A DNA stretch of 64,000 nucleotides. Source: an uncultured Roseburia sp. (GTDB taxonomy: Bacteria > Bacillota > Clostridia > Lachnospirales > Lachnospiraceae). Where the stretch lies: assembly GCA_934317215.1 (NCBI GenBank), contig CAKREH010000019.1:1-64000 (forward strand), written 5' to 3'. The position numbers and the translations under genes were made by a program. The notes beneath the pieces were generated by a model. That model searched no databases and had not been told where the DNA came from. It saw nothing but the letters and a program-made list of their open reading frames with translations. This document shows positions 19,444 through 28,048 of the stretch, piece after piece (within the stretch, counting starts at the first letter, position 1; every line of letters begins with the position of its first letter).

Positions 19444-19523
19444 TTTTCTTTTCCTCTTCTTTTTATTCTATTCCAACGACTACTCACGTCTTTCCTTATA
19501 AAAACCGTCAGTATCCATTATAT

Positions 19524-20387
19524 TTACTCTTCTTTCAGGTAAATAAATGCACCAAGATTTCCCCGTTTTCCATGACTTGCACGATGAGAAAATAAAAGAT
19601 CCGGATTACAGCAGGTGCAGATATTCGTGACTGCGATCTTTTCTTTTAAAACTCCTGCTTCTGTCAGGACGATCTCGTTCGCCCTCCAGAGATCAAGCTG
19701 GTACTTGCCATTTTTCTTATCGAGCAAAATCTCATCTGCATGCCCCGGGAACGCCTCTTTAAAAGCATCTGCGACATCCTCACTGACCTCGTAGCAGTCC
19801 TGGCAGATGGAGGGACCGATCGCACAGACTAAGTCTTCCGCTTCCGTGCCAAATTCGCGTTTCATCGCTTTGATCGTGGCTTTCCCCATTTTCCCAACCG
19901 TTCCCTTCCAGCCGGAGTGGCTCATGCCAATCGCACGGTGCACCGGATCCACAAAGTATAACGGCACACAGTCTGCATAAAACGTCGAGAGTACAAGTCC
20001 CGGTTCGTTTGTGATCAGTCCGTCAATATCCACATAATCTCTCTCTTTTATAAGCCCTTTTCCAGCATCCTCCGCCGTCACTCTGCGCACATTTGTCGTG
20101 TGTGTCTGATCGGTAAACACAAACTTTGAAACATCTGTTTTCATTGCGCCGGCGAGCCGCCTGAAATTTTCTCTTACGGCTGCATCCTCGTCCCCGCGCG
20201 TAAAACTTAAATTCAGGGATTCATAAATCCCTTTACTCACACCACCAATCCGTGTGGTAAAACAATGTTCTACAATGCCCGTCTGCTCAAGCAGTGGATA
20301 TTTAAGGAGCGGTAATGTGCTACCCGCTCCATTTTCACACCATACTTCTTCTAACATAATGTCATTATTTTTCTTTTTTAGATTCAC
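19524..20387 (-). CDS. pgeF: Peptidoglycan editing factor PgeF (YfiH/YlmD, laccase-domain)
   Basis: A 287-residue multicopper-oxidase-like (DUF152) protein. Known members remove mis-incorporated residues from peptidoglycan precursors, and some show purine nucleoside activity. The His/Cys site is visible: DQTHTTNV, YADCVPLYF, MSHSGWKGTV, then GPSICQDCYEV and SHRASHGKRG. The start is a GTG at 20,387 with GGAAGGG six bases upstream. It lies 24 bp after yraN. Confidence 0.9.
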   Translation of the reverse strand: MNLKKKNNDIMLEEVWCENGAGSTLPLLKYPLLEQTGIVEHCFTTRIGGVSKGIYESLNLSFTRGDEDAAVRENFRRLAGAMKTDVSKFVFTDQTHTTNVRRVTAEDAGKGLIKERDYVDIDGLITNEPGLVLSTFYADCVPLYFVDPVHRAIGMSHSGWKGTVGKMGKATIKAMKREFGTEAEDLVCAIGPSICQDCYEVSEDVADAFKEAFPGHADEILLDKKNGKYQLDLWRANEIVLTEAGVLKEKIAVTNICTCCNPDLLFSHRASHGKRGNLGAFIYLKEE

Positions 20388-20410
20388 ACTGTTGCCCTTC
20401 CTGTTTTTTT

Positions 20411-20755
20411 CTAAAGATACCCCTGATACTCAAACGCATTCTTTATGAGTTCCACCCCATCACCGGACACCGCCGCAACATCAAAACGGCACGGCGTATC
20501 TGTCCCGCATCCATGGGTCAGCAGATAATAAGATGCTACTTTGCTGATCGTTCGCTGCTTTTTCCGTGTCACTGCTTCCGCCGGATGTCCACAGCTTTTG
20601 TCTCTGCGGTATTTTACCTCTACAAACACAAGGTATCCGTGATCTTTTGCAATGATGTCAATCTCCCCCATGCGGCATCGGAAATTATATTGCAGGATTT
20701 CATATCCTTTTTCTTTTAAATATTCCCCTGCCGTCTTCTCATATGCAGTCCCCAC
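20411..20755 (-). CDS. yraN: YraN family (UPF0102) nuclease-fold protein
   Basis: A small Holliday-junction-resolvase-like protein: GTAYEKTAGEYLKEKGY, then the nuclease-type core CRMGEIDIIAKD and VFVEVKYR carrying the Asp and Glu-x-Lys residues. The biological role is poorly known. The visible start is a GTG at 20,755. Five further in-frame codons upstream (VNKRA) resemble the usual family N-terminus MNKRxVGT, yet no normal start codon begins them, and the GGAGAGGG site lies directly before that GTA. The start is therefore uncertain. Confidence 0.85.
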   Translation of the reverse strand: MGTAYEKTAGEYLKEKGYEILQYNFRCRMGEIDIIAKDHGYLVFVEVKYRRDKSCGHPAEAVTRKKQRTISKVASYYLLTHGCGTDTPCRFDVAAVSGDGVELIKNAFEYQGYL

Positions 20756-20863
20756 TGCACGTTTATTTACCCTCTCCGTATTTCTCCCCCATTTTCACAT
20801 TATCTTATTTTACATTTACCCTTTTGCAAAGATACCGTAACAGGCTGCTTAAAGCGGCTCGGA

Positions 20864-21178
20864 TCAAAGTAATCCGGCCCTGCTTAATTTTGCTTTCATC
20901 TTATCCATATCATCCACAAACACCAGGATCTCTGCCACAACATCATAGAGTTCCGGCGGTATCGTATCTCCGATCTGCAATTTTGAAAGTGTTTCCGCCA
21001 GCTTATTATCCTGATAAAACGGCACATCATTTTCTTTTGCCTTCTCGATGATACGCTCTGCGACTTCACCTTTTCCCGCTGCTAAAATCTTTGGTGCCGC
21101 ATCACCCGGCTCATATGCAACCGCTACTGCAGTTTTTTGTTTTTTTTCCTGCTCTTTGTTTTTTCCATCAAACCACAT
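20864..21178 (-). CDS. ylqH: FlhB-like cytoplasmic domain protein (YlqH)
   Basis: A 104-residue protein equal to the C-terminal cytoplasmic fragment of the flagellar export-switch protein FlhB: AVAVAYEPGDAAPKILAAG, VAERIIEKAKENDVPF and LAETLSKLQIGDTIP. The membrane domain and the NPTH self-cleavage site are absent, as in B. subtilis YlqH. It follows the FliK-like gene, as ylqH follows ylqG in B. subtilis. AGGAGG lies five bases before the ATG at 21,178; the longer ORF is not used. A role in hook-length or export control is inferred. Confidence 0.88.
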   Translation of the reverse strand: MWFDGKNKEQEKKQKTAVAVAYEPGDAAPKILAAGKGEVAERIIEKAKENDVPFYQDNKLAETLSKLQIGDTIPPELYDVVAEILVFVDDMDKMKAKLSRAGLL

Positions 21179-21196
21179 AACTGCCTCCTGCACTTT

Positions 21197-23272
21197 CTAT
21201 GCACGCACATCAAAAGAGTATCTGTGGACCGTTCCTGCCTGCGGCATGTCACGCTGCAGAAAATCTTCCACAAACTCAACCTTTTTCTCTTCTTTTGACA
21301 TCGTAATACTGCATCGGTATCCCTTCTGTGCCAGACGTTTTTCCAGTACCGGAAGGTGCTTTTCAATCAGATCATAGGACGCGTCATCCACAATATAAAA
21401 ATTGGTCTTTACATTTTTATCCTTCATGCGTATGGAAACGTCTGTGGAACCTAAATTATCAAGATCTAAATGTAAAAATGCAGTCAATTCCGCTTCCGGA
21501 TCACTTAGATTCTTTTTGTTGGTGTACACATATAAATCTCCCGATGCATTCTGTCCTGATAATTTGAGCGGAAGCTGCACATAAGTGTATACCTGGTTGA
21601 TCTGGTTCATGAACTCCACATTGCCGCGAATATCTGCCGCCGTCTGTACAAAAGAATTCTGTGTGACGCCAGCAGCTTTCATCACATTTTCCATCTGTTT
21701 CATCTGATGATCCAGCCGCTCATAAAGATCACTGATCTTTGATGTCTCCTTCAGCTGTTCCGGTTCGAGCAGCCACTGTTTTTCAGCTCGGTTCTTTAAG
21801 ATCGCAGCAAATTCCTTACTTCCAAATAATTTGGTCATTCCGGCAAATCCATACTCCCGGTTCTGTTTTAATGCATCTCTTAGCGTGTTCAAAAAATCTT
21901 CCGCCGTCATGGACTGCTTTAGCTTCACTTTCTGTTCCGTCTGTACAGGCTCAAATGTCTTCTTTGCCGCCTCATCCCCCGACATTGTATCTACAAATAC
22001 ATCTTCCTCTTCCTGCATTTCAAACAGTGACGTATTTCCAGTCAGTGTCGGTATATTCTGCAGTAAGCGTTTCAAATGATCCAGACCGTTCTGGTCTAAA
22101 ATCTGCTCTAAAGTGTCTGTTTGTCTCTGCGCTGCATTTGTATCTGACTGCGTGGCATTCAATGTATCCGCTGCATTTGTATCTGACTGCGTGATGTTTA
22201 ACGTATCCGCTGCATTTGCACCTGACTGTGTGGCATTCAATGTATCCGCTGCATTTGTATCTGACTGTGTGATGTTTAACGTATCCGCTTCGTTTGCGGC
22301 AGTCTGAACACTCTGCGCCGCTGCATTTCCTGACAGCTGTTTCTCTGTAATATTCTCCGGATTTTCTGTCCCAGTGTCTGTTATTGCAGTTCCCTGATTT
22401 TCTGCTGCCCCCATCGAAAGCAGATCTTTTGTATTCTGCTGCTGTACCTGTTTCTGCATGCCTTCTGCGGCTTCCCCATCTTTACTTTGCAATACAGCAT
22501 CTTCCATCTGTATATTTTCTCCGGTATTTACCGTTGTTCCTCTATCGCTCTGCTGCAATCCATCTGAGGTCTGTACCGGTGCTTCTCCCTCTCCGTTTAA
22601 GATATCCAAAACTTTTCCATATATTTCAAAAGACTGCGCATCCCCCATACTTTCATCGCCTAAAAGACGTCCGAGCTGATTCATCGCAAGTTCCATCTCA
22701 TCCACGATTGCATGCTGGTCTGCCATATAATTTTCAAACTGCGATGCCATCTCCACACTGACCGGCAGACCGATCTTTGTCATAAGCACCGCCGTATTTA
22801 CATTGACATCCGGATTACTTCCTATAACCCGTCCCATGTCAAGAATACTCTGTCTGCTGATCGACATCTGTTCTTTCATCATGGAATCCACCATCGTAAT
22901 ATTCCGCTCTGTTGCCGGAACTCCAGCTGCTGTCAATGCATTTAAAAGGATCGGGTTATTGATATTGCCCGCCTGAACATACGGACGAAGCGCGATCGTC
23001 GTCCCGTCATTCGAACGAACCTGGAAAAACATGGATTCTCCCGGCTGAATGGATACTTTTCCATCGAGCCTTGCCGTGATTGTCTGCCCGTTTCCAAGCG
23101 CTAAGACAACCTTGCCATTTTTGACACTGTTGACCGTTCCCTCAAACGTGCTGCCCGGCTCTAATTCCTGCATGGATGACACCAGTTTCTGTGTTCCCTG
23201 CGCGCTCATAAGTTCCTCTGTTCCATTTTTGACATTCTGGCTGTACTGCCCCAACATATCTCTGATCTGCAT
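21197..23272 (-). CDS. FliK-like protein (YlqG-type) with tandem repeat
   Basis: A 691-residue protein with a low-complexity, Gln/Thr/Asn-rich middle (about residues 240-400) and a C-terminal domain like that of flagellar hook-length control protein FliK (VYTYVQLPLKLSGQNASGDL, then VKTNFYIVDD). The N-terminal 190 residues are soluble and unassigned. Four 13-residue repeats (ADTLNITQSDTNA type) lie at about residues 329-380. It sits between rnhB and the FlhB-like gene, the B. subtilis rnhB-ylqG-ylqH order. Whether it controls hook length or another secreted structure is unknown. Confidence 0.72.
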   Translation of the reverse strand: MQIRDMLGQYSQNVKNGTEELMSAQGTQKLVSSMQELEPGSTFEGTVNSVKNGKVVLALGNGQTITARLDGKVSIQPGESMFFQVRSNDGTTIALRPYVQAGNINNPILLNALTAAGVPATERNITMVDSMMKEQMSISRQSILDMGRVIGSNPDVNVNTAVLMTKIGLPVSVEMASQFENYMADQHAIVDEMELAMNQLGRLLGDESMGDAQSFEIYGKVLDILNGEGEAPVQTSDGLQQSDRGTTVNTGENIQMEDAVLQSKDGEAAEGMQKQVQQQNTKDLLSMGAAENQGTAITDTGTENPENITEKQLSGNAAAQSVQTAANEADTLNITQSDTNAADTLNATQSGANAADTLNITQSDTNAADTLNATQSDTNAAQRQTDTLEQILDQNGLDHLKRLLQNIPTLTGNTSLFEMQEEEDVFVDTMSGDEAAKKTFEPVQTEQKVKLKQSMTAEDFLNTLRDALKQNREYGFAGMTKLFGSKEFAAILKNRAEKQWLLEPEQLKETSKISDLYERLDHQMKQMENVMKAAGVTQNSFVQTAADIRGNVEFMNQINQVYTYVQLPLKLSGQNASGDLYVYTNKKNLSDPEAELTAFLHLDLDNLGSTDVSIRMKDKNVKTNFYIVDDASYDLIEKHLPVLEKRLAQKGYRCSITMSKEEKKVEFVEDFLQRDMPQAGTVHRYSFDVRA
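22131..22286 (-). repeat. Four 39-bp in-frame tandem repeats
   Basis: Units at 22,131, 22,170, 22,209 and 22,248, each 39 bp and 13 codons. Units 1 and 3 encode the NATQ variant and units 2 and 4 the NITQ variant, so there is a 78-bp higher-order period, the mark of an earlier pairwise duplication. The repeat number may vary between strains. Confidence 0.9.
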
Positions 23273-23303
23273 AACAAACCCTCATTCCAAAAAGTCTGAC
23301 ACT

Positions 23304-24119
23304 TCATTCTTCGATAAAATTATGGATAAAACTTCTGCGGTGGATCGGGGAAGGACCATATTTTTTTAATGCCGCAATATGCTCTGCCGAACCATAACCT
23401 TTGTTTGACGCAAACCCGTATTCCGGCAGGATCTTATCATATTCTACCATCAGCCTGTCTCTTGTCACCTTTGCGATAATGCTCGCTGCACCAATTGAAA
23501 TGCTTTTTGCATCTCCTTTGATGATCGGCACCTGCGGAATAGTAACTTCCGGTATCGTCACCGCATCATTTAATAATATATCGGGTGCCTGGTCTAATTT
23601 ACTTATAGCCTCACGCATTGCTTCATAGGTTGCCTGCAAAATATTGATCTCATCGATCCGCTGCGGGGATACCATACCGATCCCTGCTGCAACCGCCTTC
23701 TCCATAATCTCATCATAGAGTTCTTCCCGCTTTGCTGCCGTAAGTTTCTTTGAATCATTGATATAAAGGATATCACAGTCTTTTGGCAATATTACTGCCC
23801 CTGCAACAACAGGACCGGCAAGCGGTCCTCTTCCCACCTCATCAATTCCACAGATATACATGTACTGACCATACTTTCGCTCGTATTCCTGCAGATTCCA
23901 GATTCTTTTTCGTTCTTCTTCTAATTTCTGCAGTCTTTTTTTTGCCTGCTCTACGAGTTTTCTGACACCACTTCTCTCATCCGGCTCATATGCCGCAATA
24001 AAAGAAGGCAGCATTGTCTCTGTTGCCGCCTTTAATTCTTCTTTAATCTGTCCTATTTTTCGTTCTTCCATCTCTGACACTTCCATTTCTGCTGTCTGTA
24101 TTTTCAAATCTATTGTCAT
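23304..24119 (-). CDS. rnhB: Ribonuclease HII
   Basis: Removes ribonucleotides from DNA and RNA primers. The RNase HII core starts with ICGIDEVGRGPLAGPVVAG (catalytic Asp-Glu), with NDSKKLT, the later Asp in LLNDAV, and GDAKSISIGAASIIAKVTRD. An N-terminal helical extension of about 85 residues (KKRLQKLEEERKRI) is longer than in E. coli but seen in some Firmicutes. The ATG overlaps the lepB stop by 4 bp (ATGA), which fixes the start and indicates coupling. Confidence 0.95.
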   Translation of the reverse strand: MTIDLKIQTAEMEVSEMEERKIGQIKEELKAATETMLPSFIAAYEPDERSGVRKLVEQAKKRLQKLEEERKRIWNLQEYERKYGQYMYICGIDEVGRGPLAGPVVAGAVILPKDCDILYINDSKKLTAAKREELYDEIMEKAVAAGIGMVSPQRIDEINILQATYEAMREAISKLDQAPDILLNDAVTIPEVTIPQVPIIKGDAKSISIGAASIIAKVTRDRLMVEYDKILPEYGFASNKGYGSAEHIAALKKYGPSPIHRRSFIHNFIEE

Positions 24120-24655
24120 GAGCCATGTTTTAAAAAGCCGATCTGATCAAACGGATAGATACGAAGCCATGCGCGTCCTATGATCCTGCCTTTTTCAATC
24201 AGTCCCACTTCCGCCGTACGGCTGTCCATGCTGTCGTTCCGGTTATCACCCAGCACAAAATATTCCTCTGCTCCAAGCTGTATCCCGTCTTTAGCCAGCC
24301 CGGAGTCCCGTATCACTTCTTTTCCATATGATTCCAGAAGCTTTTCGCCATTGATATAAATGAATCCATCCTCATCGATCCGCACATTCTCCCCTGGCAG
24401 TCCGATGATCCGCTTGATAAAATATCTGCCATCTTCCTGTGGAAATACAATGATATCAAATCTGTCCGGATCATGGATGCGATAGGACAGTTTATCCACG
24501 ATCAGATTATCTCCATCGGAAAGTGTCGGCTGCATGGAAACACCGTTTACAACCGTGCGCTGTCCCACAAAATGGATAAGTAAAAATGTGATACCCGCCA
24601 CCAGTGCAAAATACAGGATAATTTCAAACACTGCCCTGATATCCGTCTGTCTCAT
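24116..24655 (-). CDS. lepB: Signal peptidase I (copy 1)
   Basis: A membrane-anchored serine protease that cleaves secretory signal peptides. One N-terminal membrane segment (IILYFALVAGITFLLIHFVG) is followed by GVSMQPTL with the catalytic Ser, the catalytic Lys region FIKRIIGLPGE, and the GDNRNDSMDSR box. The length of 179 residues is normal for Gram-positives. It overlaps both ylqF (24,652-24,655) and rnhB by ATGA junctions. A second signal peptidase lies upstream of ylqF. Confidence 0.95.
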   Translation of the reverse strand: MRQTDIRAVFEIILYFALVAGITFLLIHFVGQRTVVNGVSMQPTLSDGDNLIVDKLSYRIHDPDRFDIIVFPQEDGRYFIKRIIGLPGENVRIDEDGFIYINGEKLLESYGKEVIRDSGLAKDGIQLGAEEYFVLGDNRNDSMDSRTAEVGLIEKGRIIGRAWLRIYPFDQIGFLKHGS

Positions 24656-25515
24656 TCTGCACTGCCATCCTGCATCTTCGGACGCTCCAGCGTGATCTGT
24701 CCCAGTTTTCCGCTCCGGAATTCATCAATCAAAAGTGCTGCCGCCTTGCTGTAATCTAACTCTCCGCCCTTTGAGATGCACTTTCTGTTTTCTGCGATCT
24801 GCCCTAAAATCACTGGCGGCTCTATGTTCTCCTCCACACTATAGCGTTCCTTTAGTACACCCGGATAATCGTTTAACAGTATTTTTATCAGTTCTAATGA
24901 CAATTCATCAATGTTTAAGATCTCATCTTTGATTGCACCGATCAGGGCTAAATAAAGACCAACTCTCTGATCTTCAAATTTAGGCCAGAGAATCCCAGGT
25001 GTATCTAACAGTTCCACATTCTTATTGAGACGTATCCACTGTTTTCCTTTCGTCACACCCGGTTTATTTCCGGTCTTCGCACATGCCTTTCCGGCATAGG
25101 AATTGATAAATGTTGATTTGCCGACATTCGGAATACCAACAACCATCGCACGAACCGGACGGTTTTTGATTCCTCTTTTGCGGTCACGCTCAATTTTTTC
25201 CCTGCAGGCCTCCATCACAACATTTGTTACATCCTTCATTCCCGCCTTGCTCCTCGCATCCAGACAGACAACAAAATAACCTTTTTTCTGAAAGAAATCC
25301 GACCACTCCCGGTTTCTTCTTGCATCTGACAGGTCTGATTTGTTCATCAGAATCAGCCTTGCCTTATTTTTTCCAAGTTCGTCAATGTCCGGATTACGGC
25401 TTGCGAGCGGTATTCTCGCATCCACCAGTTCAATGACTAAATCAATCAGTTTTATATCTTCCTGCATCTGACGTTTTGCTTTTGTCATATGCCCAGGGTA
25501 CCATTGAAATTGCAT
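24652..25515 (-). CDS. ylqF: Ribosome biogenesis GTPase YlqF (RbgA)
   Basis: A circularly permuted GTPase needed for late 50S assembly. The N-terminal WYPGHMTKAKRQM is typical, the G4 motif NKSD comes before G1 GIPNVGKSTFIN, and DTPGILWPK follows. The C-terminal ANTAR-like helical domain ends the 287-residue chain. The ATG at 25,515 has GGAGG six bases upstream; an ATG twelve bases earlier overlaps that site. In many Firmicutes it lies between lepB and rnhB, as here. Confidence 0.95.
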   Translation of the reverse strand: MQFQWYPGHMTKAKRQMQEDIKLIDLVIELVDARIPLASRNPDIDELGKNKARLILMNKSDLSDARRNREWSDFFQKKGYFVVCLDARSKAGMKDVTNVVMEACREKIERDRKRGIKNRPVRAMVVGIPNVGKSTFINSYAGKACAKTGNKPGVTKGKQWIRLNKNVELLDTPGILWPKFEDQRVGLYLALIGAIKDEILNIDELSLELIKILLNDYPGVLKERYSVEENIEPPVILGQIAENRKCISKGGELDYSKAAALLIDEFRSGKLGQITLERPKMQDGSAE

Positions 25516-25572
25516 ATTTTCCTCCATTTTCGTCAGTGAAACGCAAATTGTTTCACATCTGTATCTGTTTTT

Positions 25573-26157
25573 TTATAAAAATCCAAGTTCCGAGAACGGT
25601 GCAATCCGAAACCAGGCTTTTCCTATAATATAGTCCTTCTTAATATTTCCAATATTTGCATAGCGGCTGTCCTCACTGTTATTGCGGTTATCTCCCAGAA
25701 CAAAATATTCATCCTGGCCTAACGTAATCTCCTCCGCCGCCAGTCCCGCATCCTCAATGGACGACACATCCGTCTCCTCATCAAACGCTTTTCCGTTGAC
25801 ATACACCGTTCCATTTCTGATCTGTACGGTATCTCCCGGAACACCTATGACACGCTTTACATAGTAATGTGATTTTTCATTTCCATTTGGCAAAAATACG
25901 ACAATATCATTCGTTTTCGGATCCGTGACTTTATAAACAAAACGGTTTACTAAAATCTGATCTCCGCCATTTAATGTCTTAGACATTGACTGTCCTACCA
26001 CACTTGTTCTAAGTCCGATAAAATAAACAAACGTAAATGCAATGAGTAATGTGAGTGCTATTTCTACTGTCCATGACAAAACCTCTTTTACCACTGCAAA
26101 ATTGATTTTCTTCTTCCGTCTTCCAAAGTTCAGACCACTTTTTCTTCGTCTTACCAC
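25573..26157 (-). CDS. lepB: Signal peptidase I (copy 2)
   Basis: A second type I signal peptidase, 194 residues. After a basic cytoplasmic tail (RRRKSGLNFGRRKKK) a single membrane anchor (TVEIALTLLIAFTFVYFIG) precedes GQSMSKTL with the catalytic Ser, YVKRVIGVPGD with the Lys, and GDNRNNSEDSR. The GTG start has AAGGA eight bases upstream. The more basic tail and acidic loop (DEETDVSSIEDAG) distinguish it from copy 1, so the two may differ in substrate preference. Confidence 0.93.
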   Translation of the reverse strand: MVRRRKSGLNFGRRKKKINFAVVKEVLSWTVEIALTLLIAFTFVYFIGLRTSVVGQSMSKTLNGGDQILVNRFVYKVTDPKTNDIVVFLPNGNEKSHYYVKRVIGVPGDTVQIRNGTVYVNGKAFDEETDVSSIEDAGLAAEEITLGQDEYFVLGDNRNNSEDSRYANIGNIKKDYIIGKAWFRIAPFSELGFL

Positions 26158-26243
26158 GTCCGTTTTCCTTTCCCCAAGATGTACCCGTATACTTTATCAC
26201 AAAATACTGCACTTCGTAAACCATATCCGTTAAGATAAGAATA

Positions 26244-26281
26244 AAAAACCGCCCCGCCGTGTTTCCACCTGCAGGGCAGCT
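26244..26281 (-). terminator. Intrinsic terminator after trpS
   Basis: A GC-rich hairpin with a nine-pair outer stem, a small internal loop and a GTG/CAC pair closing a GAAA tetraloop. On the minus strand it is followed by six T residues. It lies 10-50 bp after the trpS stop. Confidence 0.85.
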
Positions 26282-26292
26282 TTTCATGTTTT

Positions 26293-27378
26293 TTACTTAA
26301 ATTTTTCCACCTGTTCCTCTAAGAACTCCGGTGTATCAAAATAGTCGATCTTCATCGCATGTTTTACTTCAGCAAGCGTTTTTTCTGCTTCATGTTTTGC
26401 AGTCTCGCTGCCTTTCTTTAAAATGTCATACACATCACCAATACGGCTTTCGTATTCTTTTCTGCGTGCACGGATCGGAGAAAGTTCTTCCTGCATAACA
26501 TTGTTTAAGAATTTCTTCACCTTGACATCACCGAGACCACCGCGTGTATAGTGGTCTTTTAACTCCTGTAAGCAGGAATATTCCGGAAGATATTCTGCGA
26601 AATGTCCGTCATTACAGAACGCATCCAGATAGGTAAATACCGTGTTGCCCTCAAGGTTACCCGGATCTTCGATACGGATATGATTTGGATCGGTATACAT
26701 GGACATGATCTTTTTCTTTACATCTGCTTCCGGCTCGGAGAGATAGATGCAGTTACCGAGTGATTTACTCATCTTCGCCTTTCCGTCGGTACCCGGAAGT
26801 CTCAAACACGCCTTATTTTCCGGCAGCAAGATCTGCGGATCCGTCAGTGTCTCGCCGTATACGGCATTAAACTTGTGCACGATCTCCTTTGTCTGCTCAA
26901 GCATCGGCATCTGGTCTTCACCGACCGGAACTGTCGTTGCATGGAATGCAGTGATATCTGCCGCCTGGCTGATCGGATAACAGAAAAATCCAACCGGGAT
27001 GCTTGTCTCAAAGTTACGCATCTGAATCTCTGATTTCACGGTAGGATTGCGCTGTAATCTTGATACCGTAACGAGGTTCATATAATAAAATGTCAGCTCC
27101 GTCAATTCTGTTACATAAGACTGGATAAAGATATCAGACTTCGCCGGATCGATTCCTACAGAAAGATAATCGAGTGCCACTTCCATGATATTATTGCGCA
27201 CTTTTGCAGGGTTGTCTGCATTGTCGGTAAGTGCCTGTGCATCTGCGATCATAATAAAGATCTTGTCATATTCACCGGAATTCTGAAGTTCAACTCTCCG
27301 CTTTAAAGAGCCTGCATAATGTCCCACATGTAATTTGCCTGTCGGGCGGTCGCCCGTTAAAATAATTTTCTGTGCCAT
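26293..27378 (-). CDS. trpS: Tryptophan--tRNA ligase
   Basis: A class I aminoacyl-tRNA synthetase. The HIGH-like motif is KLHVGHYAG near residue 16, and KMSKSLGN near 195 is the KMSKS loop. Substrate-pocket segments GEDQMPML and SQAADI are also visible. The ATG at 27,378 (MAQKIILTGD) has GACAGGGG upstream; the longer ORF is not credible because the putative promoter overlaps it. The leader is too short for a T-box. A terminator follows. The length of about 361 residues is slightly above the usual 330-345. Confidence 0.95.
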   Translation of the reverse strand: MAQKIILTGDRPTGKLHVGHYAGSLKRRVELQNSGEYDKIFIMIADAQALTDNADNPAKVRNNIMEVALDYLSVGIDPAKSDIFIQSYVTELTELTFYYMNLVTVSRLQRNPTVKSEIQMRNFETSIPVGFFCYPISQAADITAFHATTVPVGEDQMPMLEQTKEIVHKFNAVYGETLTDPQILLPENKACLRLPGTDGKAKMSKSLGNCIYLSEPEADVKKKIMSMYTDPNHIRIEDPGNLEGNTVFTYLDAFCNDGHFAEYLPEYSCLQELKDHYTRGGLGDVKVKKFLNNVMQEELSPIRARRKEYESRIGDVYDILKKGSETAKHEAEKTLAEVKHAMKIDYFDTPEFLEEQVEKFK

Positions 27379-27411
27379 ATTTTTTCCCCTGTCAAACATA
27401 TTTCTGTGTCT

Positions 27412-27440
27412 ATTATACACGTTTTGTTCCCGTGATTCAA
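27412..27440 (-). promoter_or_regulatory. Putative sigma-A promoter of trpS
   Basis: On the minus strand TTGAAT and a consensus TATAAT are separated by 17 bp. The -10 box is about 34 bases before the trpS ATG. Confidence 0.7.
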
Positions 27441-27474
27441 TTTATTCTTTTACATATGGGTAATCTGCTGCTGG

Positions 27475-27526
27475 TCAGACGCAAGCTTGACACTTTGCTG
27501 TCAAGCTATGCGCCGTAGTGTATATT
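27475..27526. repeat. Dispersed hairpin repeat, copy 1
   Basis: Matches 51,714-51,764 over about 52 bp with ten or so changes. It contains the inverted repeat AGCTTGAC/GTCAAGCT. In the other copy the stem reads with a C-G pair in place of a T-A pair. It lies between the response-regulator gene and trpS. Confidence 0.6.
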
Positions 27527-27531
27527 ATTGT

Positions 27532-27581
27532 GAGATTACAGCCCCTGCCTCGAAGAGGCACTTTTCATGGGCTGTAATCTC
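27532..27581. other. Nested inverted repeat after response-regulator gene
   Basis: A perfect 13-bp outer stem (GAGATTACAGCCC and its complement) encloses a second perfect hairpin TGCCTC-GAA-GAGGCA. It starts four bases after the stop of the response regulator. There is no T-tract on either side, so it is not a standard intrinsic terminator; mRNA 3'-end protection is one possible role. Confidence 0.6.
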
Positions 27582-27585
27582 TATA

Positions 27586-27960
27586 TCAGTCTTCCCTTAA
27601 AACACGGCTGATCTGAAGACGCGCCTGCTTTGCATCGACCGGTTTTAGAAGAAATCCGTCTGCGCCCAACTGTTCTGCAAGTTCCTGATCCTCTTTCCTG
27701 TCGCTCATAGTGAGTACGATCACCGGAATCTTTTGAAACACCCCGGACTCCTGCCTTCTCCGCAGCACCTCGAATCCATCCATCCCTGGCATCACAATAT
27801 CCAAAAGTACTGCATCGATCTTCCCGGCACTGTGTTCTACCAGATCGAGACATTCCTGTCCGCCCGATGTCTCCACCACATCATAGATATCTTTTAAATT
27901 TTCTTTTAAAATCACTCTCTGAAGTTTTGAATCATCTGCAATCAATACTGTATATCTCAC
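27586..27960 (-). CDS. Single-domain response regulator (CheY-like receiver)
   Basis: A stand-alone receiver domain of 124 residues: acidic pair in IADDSK, phospho-acceptor Asp in AVLLDIVMPGMDGFEVL near residue 54, switch Thr in VIVLTMSD, and the conserved Lys in FLLKPVDAKQ. No output domain or kinase gene is adjacent, so it must act through a partner protein, for example in motility or a phosphorelay. The start is GTG with AGGTGA upstream. A strong nested hairpin follows. Confidence 0.9.
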   Translation of the reverse strand: MRYTVLIADDSKLQRVILKENLKDIYDVVETSGGQECLDLVEHSAGKIDAVLLDIVMPGMDGFEVLRRRQESGVFQKIPVIVLTMSDRKEDQELAEQLGADGFLLKPVDAKQARLQISRVLRED

Positions 27961-28048
27961 AATGTCACCTATGCATATTTTCTTCTGTATTTTCTTTTAT
28001 TCTGCCATAGAATGACCTGTAGTTCAACTGTCCTTTTTTCCCAGTATT

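Noticed and set aside
22131..22286. Regular 39-bp repeats resembling a CRISPR array
   Set aside because: The units are directly adjacent without spacers, in frame within a long coding region, and no cas genes are nearby.
27379..27580. T-box leader upstream of trpS
   Set aside because: The promoter's -10 box lies about 34 bases before the ATG, leaving no room for a T-box; no T-box sequence is seen.
27581..27853. A 90-residue basic ORF on the minus strand
   Set aside because: It overlaps the receiver-domain gene in another frame and has an arginine-rich shadow composition.
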